From an uncultured Pelagibacteraceae bacterium (lineage in GTDB: Bacteria; Pseudomonadota; Alphaproteobacteria; Pelagibacterales; Pelagibacteraceae), in contig CACDNT010000005.1 of NCBI GenBank assembly GCA_902554195.1, positions 1 through 44,619 of the forward strand: DNA of 44,619 nucleotides, in the 5' to 3' direction. Shown here one piece after another: positions 1 to 8,024 of this stretch (position 1 is its first letter; every line of letters begins with the position of its first letter). Both the position numbers and the translations under genes were made by a program. Under the pieces are notes generated by a model. That model saw only the letters and a program-made list of their open reading frames with translations. It was not told the origin of the DNA and made no database searches.

Positions 1-1
1 A

Positions 2-52
2 TCAAAACAATATGATGCAGTTTTAAATAAATGTAATTCTTATAGATTTTAG
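2..52 (+). CDS. C-terminal tail of an upstream gene (partial)
   Basis: One plus-strand frame is open from the window edge to a TAG at 50-52. It encodes about 16 residues ending in NSYRF. The stop lies three bases before the ATG of the HIT gene, the spacing seen throughout this compact segment, so I read it as the end of the preceding gene in the same operon. Too little is visible to name it. The other two frames close sooner or have no good start. Confidence 0.35.
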   Translation, partial: SKQYDAVLNKCNSYRF

Positions 53-55
53 CAA

Positions 56-454
56 ATGAAAGACCCGAACAATCCTTGTTTATTTTGCAATGTTAAAAAA
101 AGTGGATGTGCTCATGAAAATGAATTGGCATATGCAAGTTATGACTCATATCCAGTTTCAGAACATCATTGTTTGATTATACCTAAAAGACACATAAAAG
201 ATTATTTTGATTTATCTAATGATGAATTGGTTGCCTGTAATGATCTTTTAAAAATTGTAAAAAAAGAAATAATCAATAAAGATCCATTAGTTAAAGGATT
301 CAATCTAGGCACAAATATAGGAATTGTATCTGGTCAATCTATTTTACATTGTCATTTTCATCTGATTCCCCGAAGACAAGGAGATGTAGATAATCCTCAG
401 GGTGGAGTAAGATCAGTAATTCCAAACAAACAACATTATAAAAGAAAAAATTAG
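56..454 (+). CDS. HIT family protein (histidine triad nucleotide hydrolase)
   Basis: A 132-residue cytoplasmic protein carrying the histidine triad as H98-C-H100-F-H102 followed by LIPRR, the signature of the HIT superfamily. An N-terminal CLFC pair and a later Cys/His may bind zinc, as in many HIT proteins. The family hydrolyses or transfers nucleotides from substrates such as dinucleoside polyphosphates or aminoacyl-adenylates; the middle His is the nucleophile. Length is normal for a short HIT protein. It ends about 100 bases before the apr operon, which has its own promoter, so a link to sulfur metabolism is not implied. The physiological substrate cannot be told from sequence. Confidence 0.88.
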   Translation: MKDPNNPCLFCNVKKSGCAHENELAYASYDSYPVSEHHCLIIPKRHIKDYFDLSNDELVACNDLLKIVKKEIINKDPLVKGFNLGTNIGIVSGQSILHCHFHLIPRRQGDVDNPQGGVRSVIPNKQHYKRKN

Positions 455-472
455 CCTGTTATAAAAGACAAA

Positions 473-501
473 TTGACCCTAGTTTGAGGTTGAACTATAA
501 A
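473..501 (+). promoter_or_regulatory. sigma70-type promoter of the apr operon
   Basis: TTGACC at 473-478 and TATAAA at 496-501 are separated by exactly 17 bases, a near-consensus vegetative promoter. Transcription would start near 507-509, about 45 bases before the aprM ATG. This implies that the apr genes are transcribed independently of the HIT gene upstream. Confidence 0.6.
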
Positions 502-507
502 TTCAAC
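489..507. promoter_or_regulatory. inverted repeat overlapping the apr -10 box
   Basis: GTTGAA at 489-494 and TTCAAC at 502-507 form perfect 6-base arms around a 7-base centre that contains most of the -10 hexamer. A repressor bound here would block polymerase, so it is a candidate operator. Arms this short can arise by chance in AT-rich DNA. Confidence 0.3.
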
Positions 508-554
508 TATATATAAAACTGTAAAACTAATTCAAAATTTAACAAAAGGCGAAA

Positions 555-1349
555 ATGTTAAGCAACAATCCATTTTCAATTTTATCAGAAACCATTTCAC
601 CGTTTGCTATGCAATCTTTTGTTATTGTAATGGTTTTGTTGATTGCAGTTGGAACTATTATTCAAATGATACATCATAAAAATTTGACTTATTTTTTTAA
701 TAACGCAAAAAAAGCAAAACTATCAGCGACAAAAGAACTAGGTGTTGGAGAAAAAGTTTCCGTGATTGCTAAAACAACAGTTGTTGATATTGGTACTACC
801 TCTGAATTAGGTTTTGGTAAAAGAAGACTGGCACATGTTCTAGGAATGTACGGAACAATTTTATTTTGGGTGTCTTCAGCTATTTTAGTTTTTTGTTACA
901 CAGGTGCTGATAAACCAAGTTCTCAAACTTGGTCGTTAATTTGGCATGCAGGAGCAATATTAACTTGCTTGGGTGGGTATTGGTTTTGGTTTTTTTTAAG
1001 AGTAGACGTATCAGCGGAAGCTCATCCTTGGTATAGAATCATTAAAGCTGATTTATTTGTTTTAGCATTACTTGCATGTTCAACTTTTGGGTTAGCATGG
1101 TCTTACACTCAATTTAAGGGACAAATAGGATTATCATATTTGTTTTTAATTTTATATGTTGCATCAAATTTAATTTTATTTGGTGGTGTTTATTGGTCTA
1201 AATTTGCCCATATGTTCTACAAACCTGGGGCAGCAATACAAAAAAATCTAGCTGAGGCTGATGGTTCAAGAGATAATCTTCCTCCACCAGCAGATGCCCC
1301 TGAGCAATTTGGCTTAGGTATTAAAAGAGAAGAGCCAAAACACTATTAA
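555..1349 (+). CDS. aprM: APS reductase-associated membrane anchor (AprM-like)
   Basis: A 264-residue integral membrane protein with about five hydrophobic segments, near residues 18-40, 95-115, 130-150, 165-185 and 190-212, and a Pro-rich hydrophilic C-terminus. It lies directly before aprB and aprA, the position of AprM in sulfur oxidisers with the AprM-type locus. There it is thought to tether AprBA to the membrane and pass electrons from sulfite oxidation to the quinone pool. A purine-rich aaaaggcg precedes the ATG. Identification rests mainly on this context plus membrane topology. No heme-ligand pattern was resolved with certainty, so the electron-transfer role is inferred. Confidence 0.72.
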   Translation: MLSNNPFSILSETISPFAMQSFVIVMVLLIAVGTIIQMIHHKNLTYFFNNAKKAKLSATKELGVGEKVSVIAKTTVVDIGTTSELGFGKRRLAHVLGMYGTILFWVSSAILVFCYTGADKPSSQTWSLIWHAGAILTCLGGYWFWFFLRVDVSAEAHPWYRIIKADLFVLALLACSTFGLAWSYTQFKGQIGLSYLFLILYVASNLILFGGVYWSKFAHMFYKPGAAIQKNLAEADGSRDNLPPPADAPEQFGLGIKREEPKHY

Positions 1350-1380
1350 TATGTTATTAAAAAAAGGAGAAATATAAATT

Positions 1381-1851
1381 ATGTCAACTTTTGTATACAT
1401 GACAAGATGTGATGGTTGTGGACATTGTGTAGATATATGTCCTTCGGACATCATGCATATAGATGAAAATATTCGAAGAGCAAAAAATATTGAACCAAAT
1501 TTTTGTTGGGAATGTTATTCTTGTGTAAAAGCATGCCCTAATCATGCAATTGATGTAAGAGGATATGCTGATTTTGCACCAATGGGACATAGCGTAAGAG
1601 TTAGAAGAGAAGAGGAAAAAGGAACAATCTCTTGGAAAATTAAATTTAGAAATGGAACAGAGAAAAATTTCGTATCCCCAATAACAACAAAACCATGGGG
1701 AAAATTTATACCTAAGCTTGCTGAAGGCGACACCCCTAATCAAGGAGAAATAAATTCACAAAGATTATATAGTGAGCCAGAGGGGTTAAATACTAATAAG
1801 GAATTGCCATCAGTTCCAAAAGAGTCTTTTAAAAAAGGGGTTTATTATTAA
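1381..1851 (+). CDS. aprB: adenylylsulfate reductase beta subunit
   Basis: A 156-residue iron-sulfur protein. Cysteines C10, C13, C16, C20 and C42, C45, C48, C52 give two [4Fe-4S] ferredoxin motifs, and the C-terminal half is the extended tail known to wrap around AprA. AprB shuttles electrons between the FAD of AprA and a membrane acceptor. An aaaaaggag ribosome site precedes the ATG. Its stop codon overlaps the aprA start by one base (TAATG), so the subunits are translationally coupled. Length and motif spacing match characterised AprB. Open frames on the opposite strand here are shadows. Confidence 0.95.
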   Translation: MSTFVYMTRCDGCGHCVDICPSDIMHIDENIRRAKNIEPNFCWECYSCVKACPNHAIDVRGYADFAPMGHSVRVRREEEKGTISWKIKFRNGTEKNFVSPITTKPWGKFIPKLAEGDTPNQGEINSQRLYSEPEGLNTNKELPSVPKESFKKGVYY

Positions 1852-3710
1852 TGGCTAAGCACAAAACACATTATGAAGAATGTGATGTATTAGTCGTTGG
1901 TGGTGGAATGGCTGGCACTGGAGCAACATTCGAGGCCAGACATTGGGGAAGAGATTTAAAAATTGTTTGTGTAGAAAAAGCAAACATCGATCGAAGTGGT
2001 GCGGTCGCACAAGGTTTATACGCAATCAATTGTTATATGGGTATGCAATGGGATGAAAATCAACCTGAGGACCATGTAAGATATGCTAGAAATGATTTAA
2101 TGGGAATGGTTAGAGAAGATTTAGGTTATGACATGGCTCGTCATGTAGACTCAACTGTTCACATGTTTGATGAGTGGGGGCTTCCAATGATGAAAAATGA
2201 AAAAACTGGAAGATATTTAAGAGAGGGTAAATGGCAAATCATGATACATGGTGAAAGCTATAAACCAATCGTTGCTGAGGCAGCAAAAAAATCTGCAGAT
2301 AAAATTTATAATAGAATAATGGTTACTCATTTATTAATGGATGAAGCTCAAGAAAATAGAATTGGTGGAGCTGTCGGATTTAATATGAGAACAGGAGATT
2401 TTCATGTATTTAGAGCTAAAGCAGTTATTGTTGCTGCAGGTGGTGCATCACATATTTTTAAACCAAGAGCAGTAGGAGAAGGTATGGGAAGAACTTGGTA
2501 CGCTCCATGGAGTAATGGTTCTGCTTATGCATTACCAATTGCTGCTGGTGCGAAAATGACACAAATGGAAAATAGAATTGTATTGTGCAGATTTAAAGAT
2601 GGGTATGGACCTGTCGGGGCATATTTTTTACATTTAAAAACATACACACAAAATGCTAACGGCGAAAATTATGAAAAAAAATGGTATAATCAAACGAAAG
2701 AATTAGTTGGTGAATATATTGATCATCATCCAACACCTACTTGTTTAAGAAACCACGCATTTATACAAGAAGTTGCTGCCGGTGGCGGACCGATTCACAT
2801 GGTTACTAAAGAGGCTTTTCAAGATCCACATTTAGAAACAGTCGGATGGGAAAACTTTTTAGGGATGACAGTTGGACAAGCTGTTGTTTGGGCATCACAA
2901 AATATTGATCCAAAGTATACAAATCCTGAATTAACAACATCTGAACCTTACGTTATGGGATCACACGCAACATGCTCTGGAGCGTGGGTTAGCGGACCTG
3001 AAGATTTATCTCCACCAGAATACTTCTGGGGTTATAACAGAATGTTGACAATTGATGGTCTTTTTGGTGCAGGAGATACAGTGGGTGGCAGTGCACATAA
3101 ATTTTCATCAGGATCTTTTACAGAGGGTAGATTAGCAGCAAAAGCAGCAGTCAAATATATAGAAGATAAGAAAGCTGAAGGAATAAATGTTACAGATAAA
3201 CAATGTGATAATTTTAAAAAAGCTGTCTACAAACCTTTAGAAACATACACAGTTGCTCAAAACGAAATAACTGGAGGAACTGTTTCACCAAGTTATATTT
3301 CTCCAATACAAGGACTACAAAGACTTCAAAAGATTATGGATGAATACGTTGGAGGTATTACCTCAAATTATATGACCAATGGAAATTTACTAAAAAAAGC
3401 TTTAGAACTTTTAGCTTGGTTACAAGAGGATTTAGAGTTCGTTGGTGCAGAAGATTATCATCAGTTAATGAGAGCTTGGGAGTTGAAACATAGAGCTTTG
3501 ACATCACAGTGTGTGACTGAGCATACTTTATTTAGGGAGGAAACTCGTTGGCCGGGTTATTATTATAGAGGAGATCATATGAAATTAGACGATGAAAATT
3601 GGCATTGTTTGACAGTTTCAAGAAGAGATCCCAAAACTGGTAAATTTACTCTAGAAAAAGTTCCGGTTTATCACATTGTTGATGAAAAAGAGAAAAAGAA
3701 GGCCTCATAA
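1851..3710 (+). CDS. aprA: adenylylsulfate reductase alpha subunit
   Basis: A 619-residue flavoprotein of the fumarate reductase/AprA family. The N-terminus has the FAD dinucleotide-binding motif (VVGGGMAGTGA, about residues 15-25), followed by SGAVAQGLYAIN, conserved in AprA near the flavin. Length is normal for the family. AprA interconverts APS with AMP plus sulfite. In aerobic, non-sulfate-reducing bacteria the expected direction is sulfite plus AMP to APS with two electrons released. Sulfite made by Xsc and SuyAB, encoded a few kilobases away, would be the natural substrate. ATP sulfurylase, which would recover ATP from APS, is not in the window, so the fate of APS is open. Confidence 0.96.
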   Translation: MAKHKTHYEECDVLVVGGGMAGTGATFEARHWGRDLKIVCVEKANIDRSGAVAQGLYAINCYMGMQWDENQPEDHVRYARNDLMGMVREDLGYDMARHVDSTVHMFDEWGLPMMKNEKTGRYLREGKWQIMIHGESYKPIVAEAAKKSADKIYNRIMVTHLLMDEAQENRIGGAVGFNMRTGDFHVFRAKAVIVAAGGASHIFKPRAVGEGMGRTWYAPWSNGSAYALPIAAGAKMTQMENRIVLCRFKDGYGPVGAYFLHLKTYTQNANGENYEKKWYNQTKELVGEYIDHHPTPTCLRNHAFIQEVAAGGGPIHMVTKEAFQDPHLETVGWENFLGMTVGQAVVWASQNIDPKYTNPELTTSEPYVMGSHATCSGAWVSGPEDLSPPEYFWGYNRMLTIDGLFGAGDTVGGSAHKFSSGSFTEGRLAAKAAVKYIEDKKAEGINVTDKQCDNFKKAVYKPLETYTVAQNEITGGTVSPSYISPIQGLQRLQKIMDEYVGGITSNYMTNGNLLKKALELLAWLQEDLEFVGAEDYHQLMRAWELKHRALTSQCVTEHTLFREETRWPGYYYRGDHMKLDDENWHCLTVSRRDPKTGKFTLEKVPVYHIVDEKEKKKAS

Positions 3711-3728
3711 TTTATTTTAAGAACATTT

Positions 3729-4079
3729 ATGGATCTTTTATCAAAGTCAGATGAAGAGATTTTTAAAATTGGAAAACCCTTGTGGGAAAACTTAGTACGA
3801 GCCTCAAATATGAAGGATTATGGAGGTTTTACCAAAGACTTTTCAACACAAATGCTATTTGGAGCAAATGAAGTTGAGTTAGGTAAACAATGGGCAAACA
3901 ATAAAATTATCACAAATCTAGAAGAAACCTACAAGCCCTTTGGAACTTTAAGACGTGGTGACCACATAACAGTATTAATCAAACAGACTAACAAGGAAAT
4001 ACCCGGGGAGTTCCTTGGAAGGTTAGTACTTGGGGTTGAGGATGATGAGATCAAAATTTTTGGAGCCACAATTTATTAA
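3729..4079 (+). CDS. hypothetical protein downstream of aprA
   Basis: A 116-residue soluble protein with no signal peptide or membrane segment. I do not recognise the family with confidence. A helical N-terminal half (SDEEIFKIGKPLWENLVRA) followed by strand-like stretches (GDHITVLIKQ, EFLGRLVLGVE, EIKIFGATIY) would suit a small alpha+beta fold such as NTF2/SnoaL, but that is only a guess from the pattern. It starts 18 bases after aprA on the same strand and is probably cotranscribed, suggesting an accessory role in sulfite oxidation. Codon use matches the neighbours. Confidence 0.7.
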   Translation: MDLLSKSDEEIFKIGKPLWENLVRASNMKDYGGFTKDFSTQMLFGANEVELGKQWANNKIITNLEETYKPFGTLRRGDHITVLIKQTNKEIPGEFLGRLVLGVEDDEIKIFGATIY

Positions 4080-4123
4080 TTATAGTTTGACAATTTTTTT
4101 ACTGGGTGTATTCAGGGATTTAG

Positions 4124-4258
4124 ATGCATCTTTCAAATTTAAAAATTCTAAATATCATAGCTAATAAAAAATCAACTTTTATTAAAACTGGAATTTTTTC
4201 AGCTATAGCTGCATGTTGGGGTGTTATCTTAGTTGGGACTTTTATTACTTTTAAATAA
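4124..4258 (+). CDS. 44-residue single-span membrane protein
   Basis: A small reading frame starting at an ATG in the gap between the aprA-linked gene and the exporter. It has a basic N-terminus followed by one hydrophobic helix (GIFSAIAACWGVILVGTFITF, without its last residue about 20 long) and ends in K. The positive-inside charge and the transmembrane helix look protein-like, and the gap is otherwise unexplained. No strong ribosome site is visible. It might be a small partner of the exporter 25 bases downstream or of AprM; this is inference from position only. Confidence 0.5.
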   Translation: MHLSNLKILNIIANKKSTFIKTGIFSAIAACWGVILVGTFITFK

Positions 4259-4283
4259 GTAATATTTTAAGTTTTTATATTTG

Positions 4284-5378
4284 ATGGACGTTTTTTTACC
4301 TATAGCCCAAGTCTTTATTAATCCAGTTGAAATACTTTTGATTAGTGCCATTGTTGGTGTTCTTTCAGGTTTGTTTGGAGTAGGAGGTGGTTTTTTAATG
4401 ACACCTTTTTTAATCTTTATGGGTGTACCCCCAGCTTATGCGGTAGCAAATGAGGCTAACAATATCTTAGCAACTTCTGTGTCTGGATCTACCACTCATT
4501 GGTTAAAAAATACTTTAGATTACAAAATGGGATTAATGATAGTCATTGGTGGAACAATTGGAACTGTATTGGGCATTTTTACTTTCACTTATTTTAAGGA
4601 TATTGGAAAAATAGATACAGTAATTTCTTTAGCCTACATGTACATTCTTGCAATAATAGGGACTTTGATGTTGGTAGAAAGTTTAGGTGAAATTGATAAA
4701 GCCAAAAAAAATATAGTAGAGAAGAAAAAACTACATGTCCATTATTGGATTCATGGACTCCCTTTTAGAATGAGATTTCCAAAATCCAAATTATATGAAA
4801 GTATATTTACACCAATTATTATTGGATTAATTGTTGGTTTCATTGCAGCTATAATGGGTATTGGGGGCGCGTTTATTTTAGTTCCAGCAATGATTTACAT
4901 TATTAAGATGCCAACAAAATTAGTGCCTGGAACTTCCTTGTTTGTGACTATTTTTGTTAGTGTAATAGTTACATTTCTTCACTCAATTAATTATGGTTCA
5001 ATTGATTTGATGTTAGTTTTAATGTTAGTTGTCGGATCAATACTAGGAGTTCAGGTAGGTCAAAAACTTGGAGAACAGATTGACAACTCTGGATTAAAGG
5101 CATTATTAGCAATTTTATTATTAATTGTTGGTATTGTAATAGCTTATGATACTTTTTTTGCTGAGGAAATACAGAAGGGGGTAGCATCAGTAAGATCACC
5201 AGATTTAAACTTTTTTTCAAAATTTATTAAAGAGTTTTCGGAAGATATGCCATTTTTTTATGGACTATTTTCTATTTTGTTTGCCGTTATTTTAGGAATT
5301 GCTGCAGCCTTTATTAGAAGGTCAATTTCAAAGTTTAGAAAAAAATATTTTGATAAAACAGCAAAACAAACTAAATAA
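4284..5378 (+). CDS. TauE/SafE family anion (sulfite) exporter
   Basis: A 364-residue inner-membrane protein with the two-repeat topology of the TauE/SafE family. The glycine-rich motif VGVLSGLFGVGGGFLMTP near the N-terminus recurs as VGFIAAIMGIGGAFILVPA in the second half. The family exports sulfite, sulfoacetate or related anions in organosulfonate degraders. I use the ATG at 4284; a TTG directly before it is in frame but less likely. Lying between aprBA and suyAB/xsc, it is best read as the sulfite exporter of this module. It ends convergently with the YeiH-type gene, overlapping it by 8 bases. Confidence 0.88.
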   Translation: MDVFLPIAQVFINPVEILLISAIVGVLSGLFGVGGGFLMTPFLIFMGVPPAYAVANEANNILATSVSGSTTHWLKNTLDYKMGLMIVIGGTIGTVLGIFTFTYFKDIGKIDTVISLAYMYILAIIGTLMLVESLGEIDKAKKNIVEKKKLHVHYWIHGLPFRMRFPKSKLYESIFTPIIIGLIVGFIAAIMGIGGAFILVPAMIYIIKMPTKLVPGTSLFVTIFVSVIVTFLHSINYGSIDLMLVLMLVVGSILGVQVGQKLGEQIDNSGLKALLAILLLIVGIVIAYDTFFAEEIQKGVASVRSPDLNFFSKFIKEFSEDMPFFYGLFSILFAVILGIAAAFIRRSISKFRKKYFDKTAKQTK

Positions 5379-6438
5379 AAAATTTAAGATACATTTCAAT
5401 TGTTATAATACTCACGATTCCAACTGTTAACATCGCTGCAAATCCTACAACAAAAGGTTTATATCCCATATTTCTCATATCTTTTAAGTTTGTTGATAAG
5501 CCTATAGCAGCCATAGCCATTGTTAAGAAAATCTTAGAACTAGCTTTAACTAAATTAATAATTTCAATCCAATTATTGTTTGAAGTGAAAACTTCGTCAC
5601 CAACATTTCTTAAAATTATCATTCCAATAAAACCTAAAACAAAATAAGGAAATATTTTTAAAATAGAGTAACTTTTTTCTTTAATTTTACCTCTATAATA
5701 AAGAAAAGCAAAAAGAGGAATCATAACTATTAAAAAAGTATTTCTTATAAGTTTTGTGACAGTTGCAATATTTAATGTTTCGGGACTATTGAAATGTTGG
5801 TCATATATTAAACCAGCTGCAGCAACTTGTGATGTTTCGTGAATAGCAGTTCCTAAAAAAAGACCTACGAATAATGAATTTCCCTCAAAATAGAAATTGG
5901 CGAAGTAAGGGTATAACAACATCGACAATATTCCGAATAAAGTAATATTTGCAATTGCATAAGAAATTTCACTTTTATTAGCTCTTATTACTGGTGCAGT
6001 TGCCATAATAGCTGTGGTACCACACACAGTGCTACCAATTGATATCAAGTAAGCCATCCTAGTTGGTATTCGAAGTTTTTTAATCAAAAGTTTTATTACG
6101 ATTAAGACGCTGACTATACAAATTAATATCAATGGTATTGCTATTTTTCCAAATTCTAAAAACTCAAAGGGTTTTAATTGAATACCTAAGCAGATTATTC
6201 CAAATTTTAAAATATAATCTCTACTAAAATCTAATCCTTTTTGAAAACTTTCTCTAATTATAAAAAAATTTCCAAAGAAAATACCTAGTAGAATTGCTAT
6301 CATCGCTGTAGAGATCGGACTTTTACTGTATCCTAAAAGCTCAATTCCAATAATATTATTAAAACCTTCAGAAAGAGAATAAAAAATAAATGCAAGGATT
6401 ATACCTGGTATGAACACCAAGTAGTTTTTAAAAGCCAT
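5371..6438 (-). CDS. YeiH/UPF0324-type putative sulfate or sulfite exporter
   Basis: A 355-residue protein of about ten membrane spans belonging to the YeiH (UPF0324) family. Supporting stretches are STAMIAILLGIFFGN, the conserved IGSTVCGTTAIMATAPVI core and GTAIHETSQVAAAG. The family is often called a putative sulfate exporter and sits with sulfonate and sulfite genes in many proteobacteria, but its substrate is poorly established. It follows suyB by 14 bases on the minus strand, so suyA-suyB-yeiH form one operon. Together with the convergent TauE-type gene, the locus encodes two unrelated candidate anion exporters. Confidence 0.82.
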   Translation of the reverse strand: MAFKNYLVFIPGIILAFIFYSLSEGFNNIIGIELLGYSKSPISTAMIAILLGIFFGNFFIIRESFQKGLDFSRDYILKFGIICLGIQLKPFEFLEFGKIAIPLILICIVSVLIVIKLLIKKLRIPTRMAYLISIGSTVCGTTAIMATAPVIRANKSEISYAIANITLFGILSMLLYPYFANFYFEGNSLFVGLFLGTAIHETSQVAAAGLIYDQHFNSPETLNIATVTKLIRNTFLIVMIPLFAFLYYRGKIKEKSYSILKIFPYFVLGFIGMIILRNVGDEVFTSNNNWIEIINLVKASSKIFLTMAMAAIGLSTNLKDMRNMGYKPFVVGFAAMLTVGIVSIITIEMYLKFFI

Positions 6439-6452
6439 TACTTATTAAATGA

Positions 6453-7619
6453 TTATGCGCTTCTATAAAGTTTGGTCATAACAAATTCTTTATGACCCAA
6501 AGCTTCTGCACAGGTTAATCTTCCATTGGCGACTTTTAAAGTTGTTTCAATAAGTTTATCTCCCGCTTCTGATAAATTCATTTCTCTTGAAAGAATTTTT
6601 GATACATCACAATCAATGTGCTCACCCATACTTTTAACTGTTAGTGGGTTAGCAGTTAATTTTACAACTGGCTCAATAGGGTTTCCAACAATATTGCCTT
6701 GGCCAGTAGGAAATAGATGAATATTAAATCCTGCTGCTGCTTGAAGTGTTACACACTCAGCTGCTGCTGAAGAGGTATCCATAAAGTATAGTCCTTTACC
6801 TTTTTTTGGTTCTTCAGCTGGTTCTAAAACATCTATAAATTTACAATCACCGATTTTTTGAAAATTTCCAAATGCTTTTTCTTCAATAGTTGTCAAACCA
6901 CCTGCTATATTTCCAGCAGTTGGTTGACTCTCTGATAAATCGTCTGTTGCCTCTTTTAAGATGAAATCATTATAAGCACTCCAAGTTTTCATAAACTTAT
7001 CTGAAGCCTCTTTTGTTGCACCTCTGGAAGCACAAACTTTTTCAGCTCCAGTAAGTTCTGAAGTTTCACCGAAACATAAATGAACACCTAGTGGCTCAAG
7101 TTTATCCATCAAGTTTCCAACTGTAGGATTTGACGCAAGACCTGAAGTAGTATCTGACTCTCCACATTTTACTGAAATCCATAAGTCGCTTATCGGACAC
7201 TCTTCTCTTTGTTTTTCTGAAGCCCACATTACAAATTCTTGGGCTTTTTTGGATGCTTTCATAACAGTTCCAATATCACCTGTCCTTTCAATATGAAAAC
7301 CTTCGACAGGTTTTCCAGTTTTTGCTATTCCATCCACAATTCTTTTTGTCCACTTTGGCTCAATACCAATTACAATTACAGCGGCAACATTTGGATTGCT
7401 TCCTGTACCTATCATTGTTCTAAAGTGTAATTCTAAATCTGCTCCAAACTGTAATCGTCCATATGAATGAGGTAATGCGATAGTTCCTTTTATATTGTTT
7501 GCGACTGCTTCTGCGCAAGCATTTGAAATATCATCTACTGGTAAAATAATTACGTGATTTCTAGTTCCCGCTCTTCCATTTTCTCTTTTGTAACCTAAAA
7601 AACTTTTTGGAATTTCCAT
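6453..7619 (-). CDS. suyB: (2R)-sulfolactate sulfo-lyase, large subunit
   Basis: A 388-residue cytoplasmic enzyme of the UxaA/altronate dehydratase C-terminal family. Near the N-terminus is [15 protein letters not shown], typical of the family, and conserved cysteines lie in CGESDTTSG and around [12 protein letters not shown]. The companion small SAF-domain subunit lies just upstream, as in SuyAB, which cleaves sulfolactate to pyruvate and sulfite. I start at the ATG at 7619; the preceding in-frame TTG is less likely. Altronate or another sugar-acid dehydratase is the alternative, but the neighbours Xsc, AprBA and TauE favour the sulfonate assignment. Confidence 0.86.
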   Translation of the reverse strand: MEIPKSFLGYKRENGRAGTRNHVIILPVDDISNACAEAVANNIKGTIALPHSYGRLQFGADLELHFRTMIGTGSNPNVAAVIVIGIEPKWTKRIVDGIAKTGKPVEGFHIERTGDIGTVMKASKKAQEFVMWASEKQREECPISDLWISVKCGESDTTSGLASNPTVGNLMDKLEPLGVHLCFGETSELTGAEKVCASRGATKEASDKFMKTWSAYNDFILKEATDDLSESQPTAGNIAGGLTTIEEKAFGNFQKIGDCKFIDVLEPAEEPKKGKGLYFMDTSSAAAECVTLQAAAGFNIHLFPTGQGNIVGNPIEPVVKLTANPLTVKSMGEHIDCDVSKILSREMNLSEAGDKLIETTLKVANGRLTCAEALGHKEFVMTKLYRSA

Positions 7620-7623
7620 CAAT

Positions 7624-7908
7624 TTACCACTTTTTTGTTTTTACGTTATGAACATGTACATGCTCACCTTTTTTTATGGATTTAACAACTTTTCCTATGT
7701 CGTGACCATATTTTAAAATTGCGTCTCCTTCTTTTAAGTCTGTCATAGCAATTTTATGACCCAATGGTATTTCATCCATTGATTGAATAGCTGTTGAACT
7801 ATCATCCTCCATAATCCAGCATTTACAGTCTTGATTTGGAGTAATTTTTTCAATTACCACGACACCTACATTATCCTTTTTATCGTGAATTATGATGTCA
7901 GTAGCCAT
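7624..7908 (-). CDS. suyA: (2R)-sulfolactate sulfo-lyase, small subunit
   Basis: A 94-residue SAF-domain protein, the small subunit that pairs with SuyB. The sequence [18 protein letters not shown] near the middle is the hallmark of the UxaA/SuyA N-terminal domain, and GEHVHVHN closes it with several His residues. The stop lies 4 bases before the suyB ATG, so the two are coupled. It is the first gene of a minus-strand operon that diverges from xsc across a 116-base regulatory gap. Sulfolactate is a common product of marine algae and bacteria, which fits an oceanic heterotroph. Confidence 0.87.
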   Translation of the reverse strand: MATDIIIHDKKDNVGVVVIEKITPNQDCKCWIMEDDSSTAIQSMDEIPLGHKIAMTDLKEGDAILKYGHDIGKVVKSIKKGEHVHVHNVKTKKW

Positions 7909-7913
7909 TTATA

Positions 7914-7967
7914 TCGTGTCGATTTGTTTGTTTGAATTTTTTAAAATCTTATATATTAATCGCGACA
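7914..7967. promoter_or_regulatory. divergent suyA/xsc control region with a repeated TGTCG element
   Basis: The 116-base gap between suyA and xsc is AT-rich except for two GC-bearing elements. TGTCGAT lies at 7917-7923, and ATCGCGACA at 7959-7967 reads TGTCGCGAT on the other strand, so the two are inverted relative to each other with centres about 43 bases apart. Between them TTGTTT (7928-7933), 16 bases, then TATATA (7950-7955) is a plausible xsc promoter whose start would fall in the second element. A regulator binding both sites could control both sulfonate genes. This is a pattern-based inference. Confidence 0.3.
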
Positions 7968-8024
7968 ATTAAGAAATAGTTTTATAAAAATTATTTTATT
8001 TACTAGTTTAGAAAGGTTCTATTG

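Noticed and set aside
1384..1743. Long minus-strand open frames opposite aprB
   Set aside because: They lie wholly within aprB, whose eight cluster-binding cysteines and coupling to aprA show which strand codes; the antisense proteins are Ser/Cys/Phe-rich shadows.
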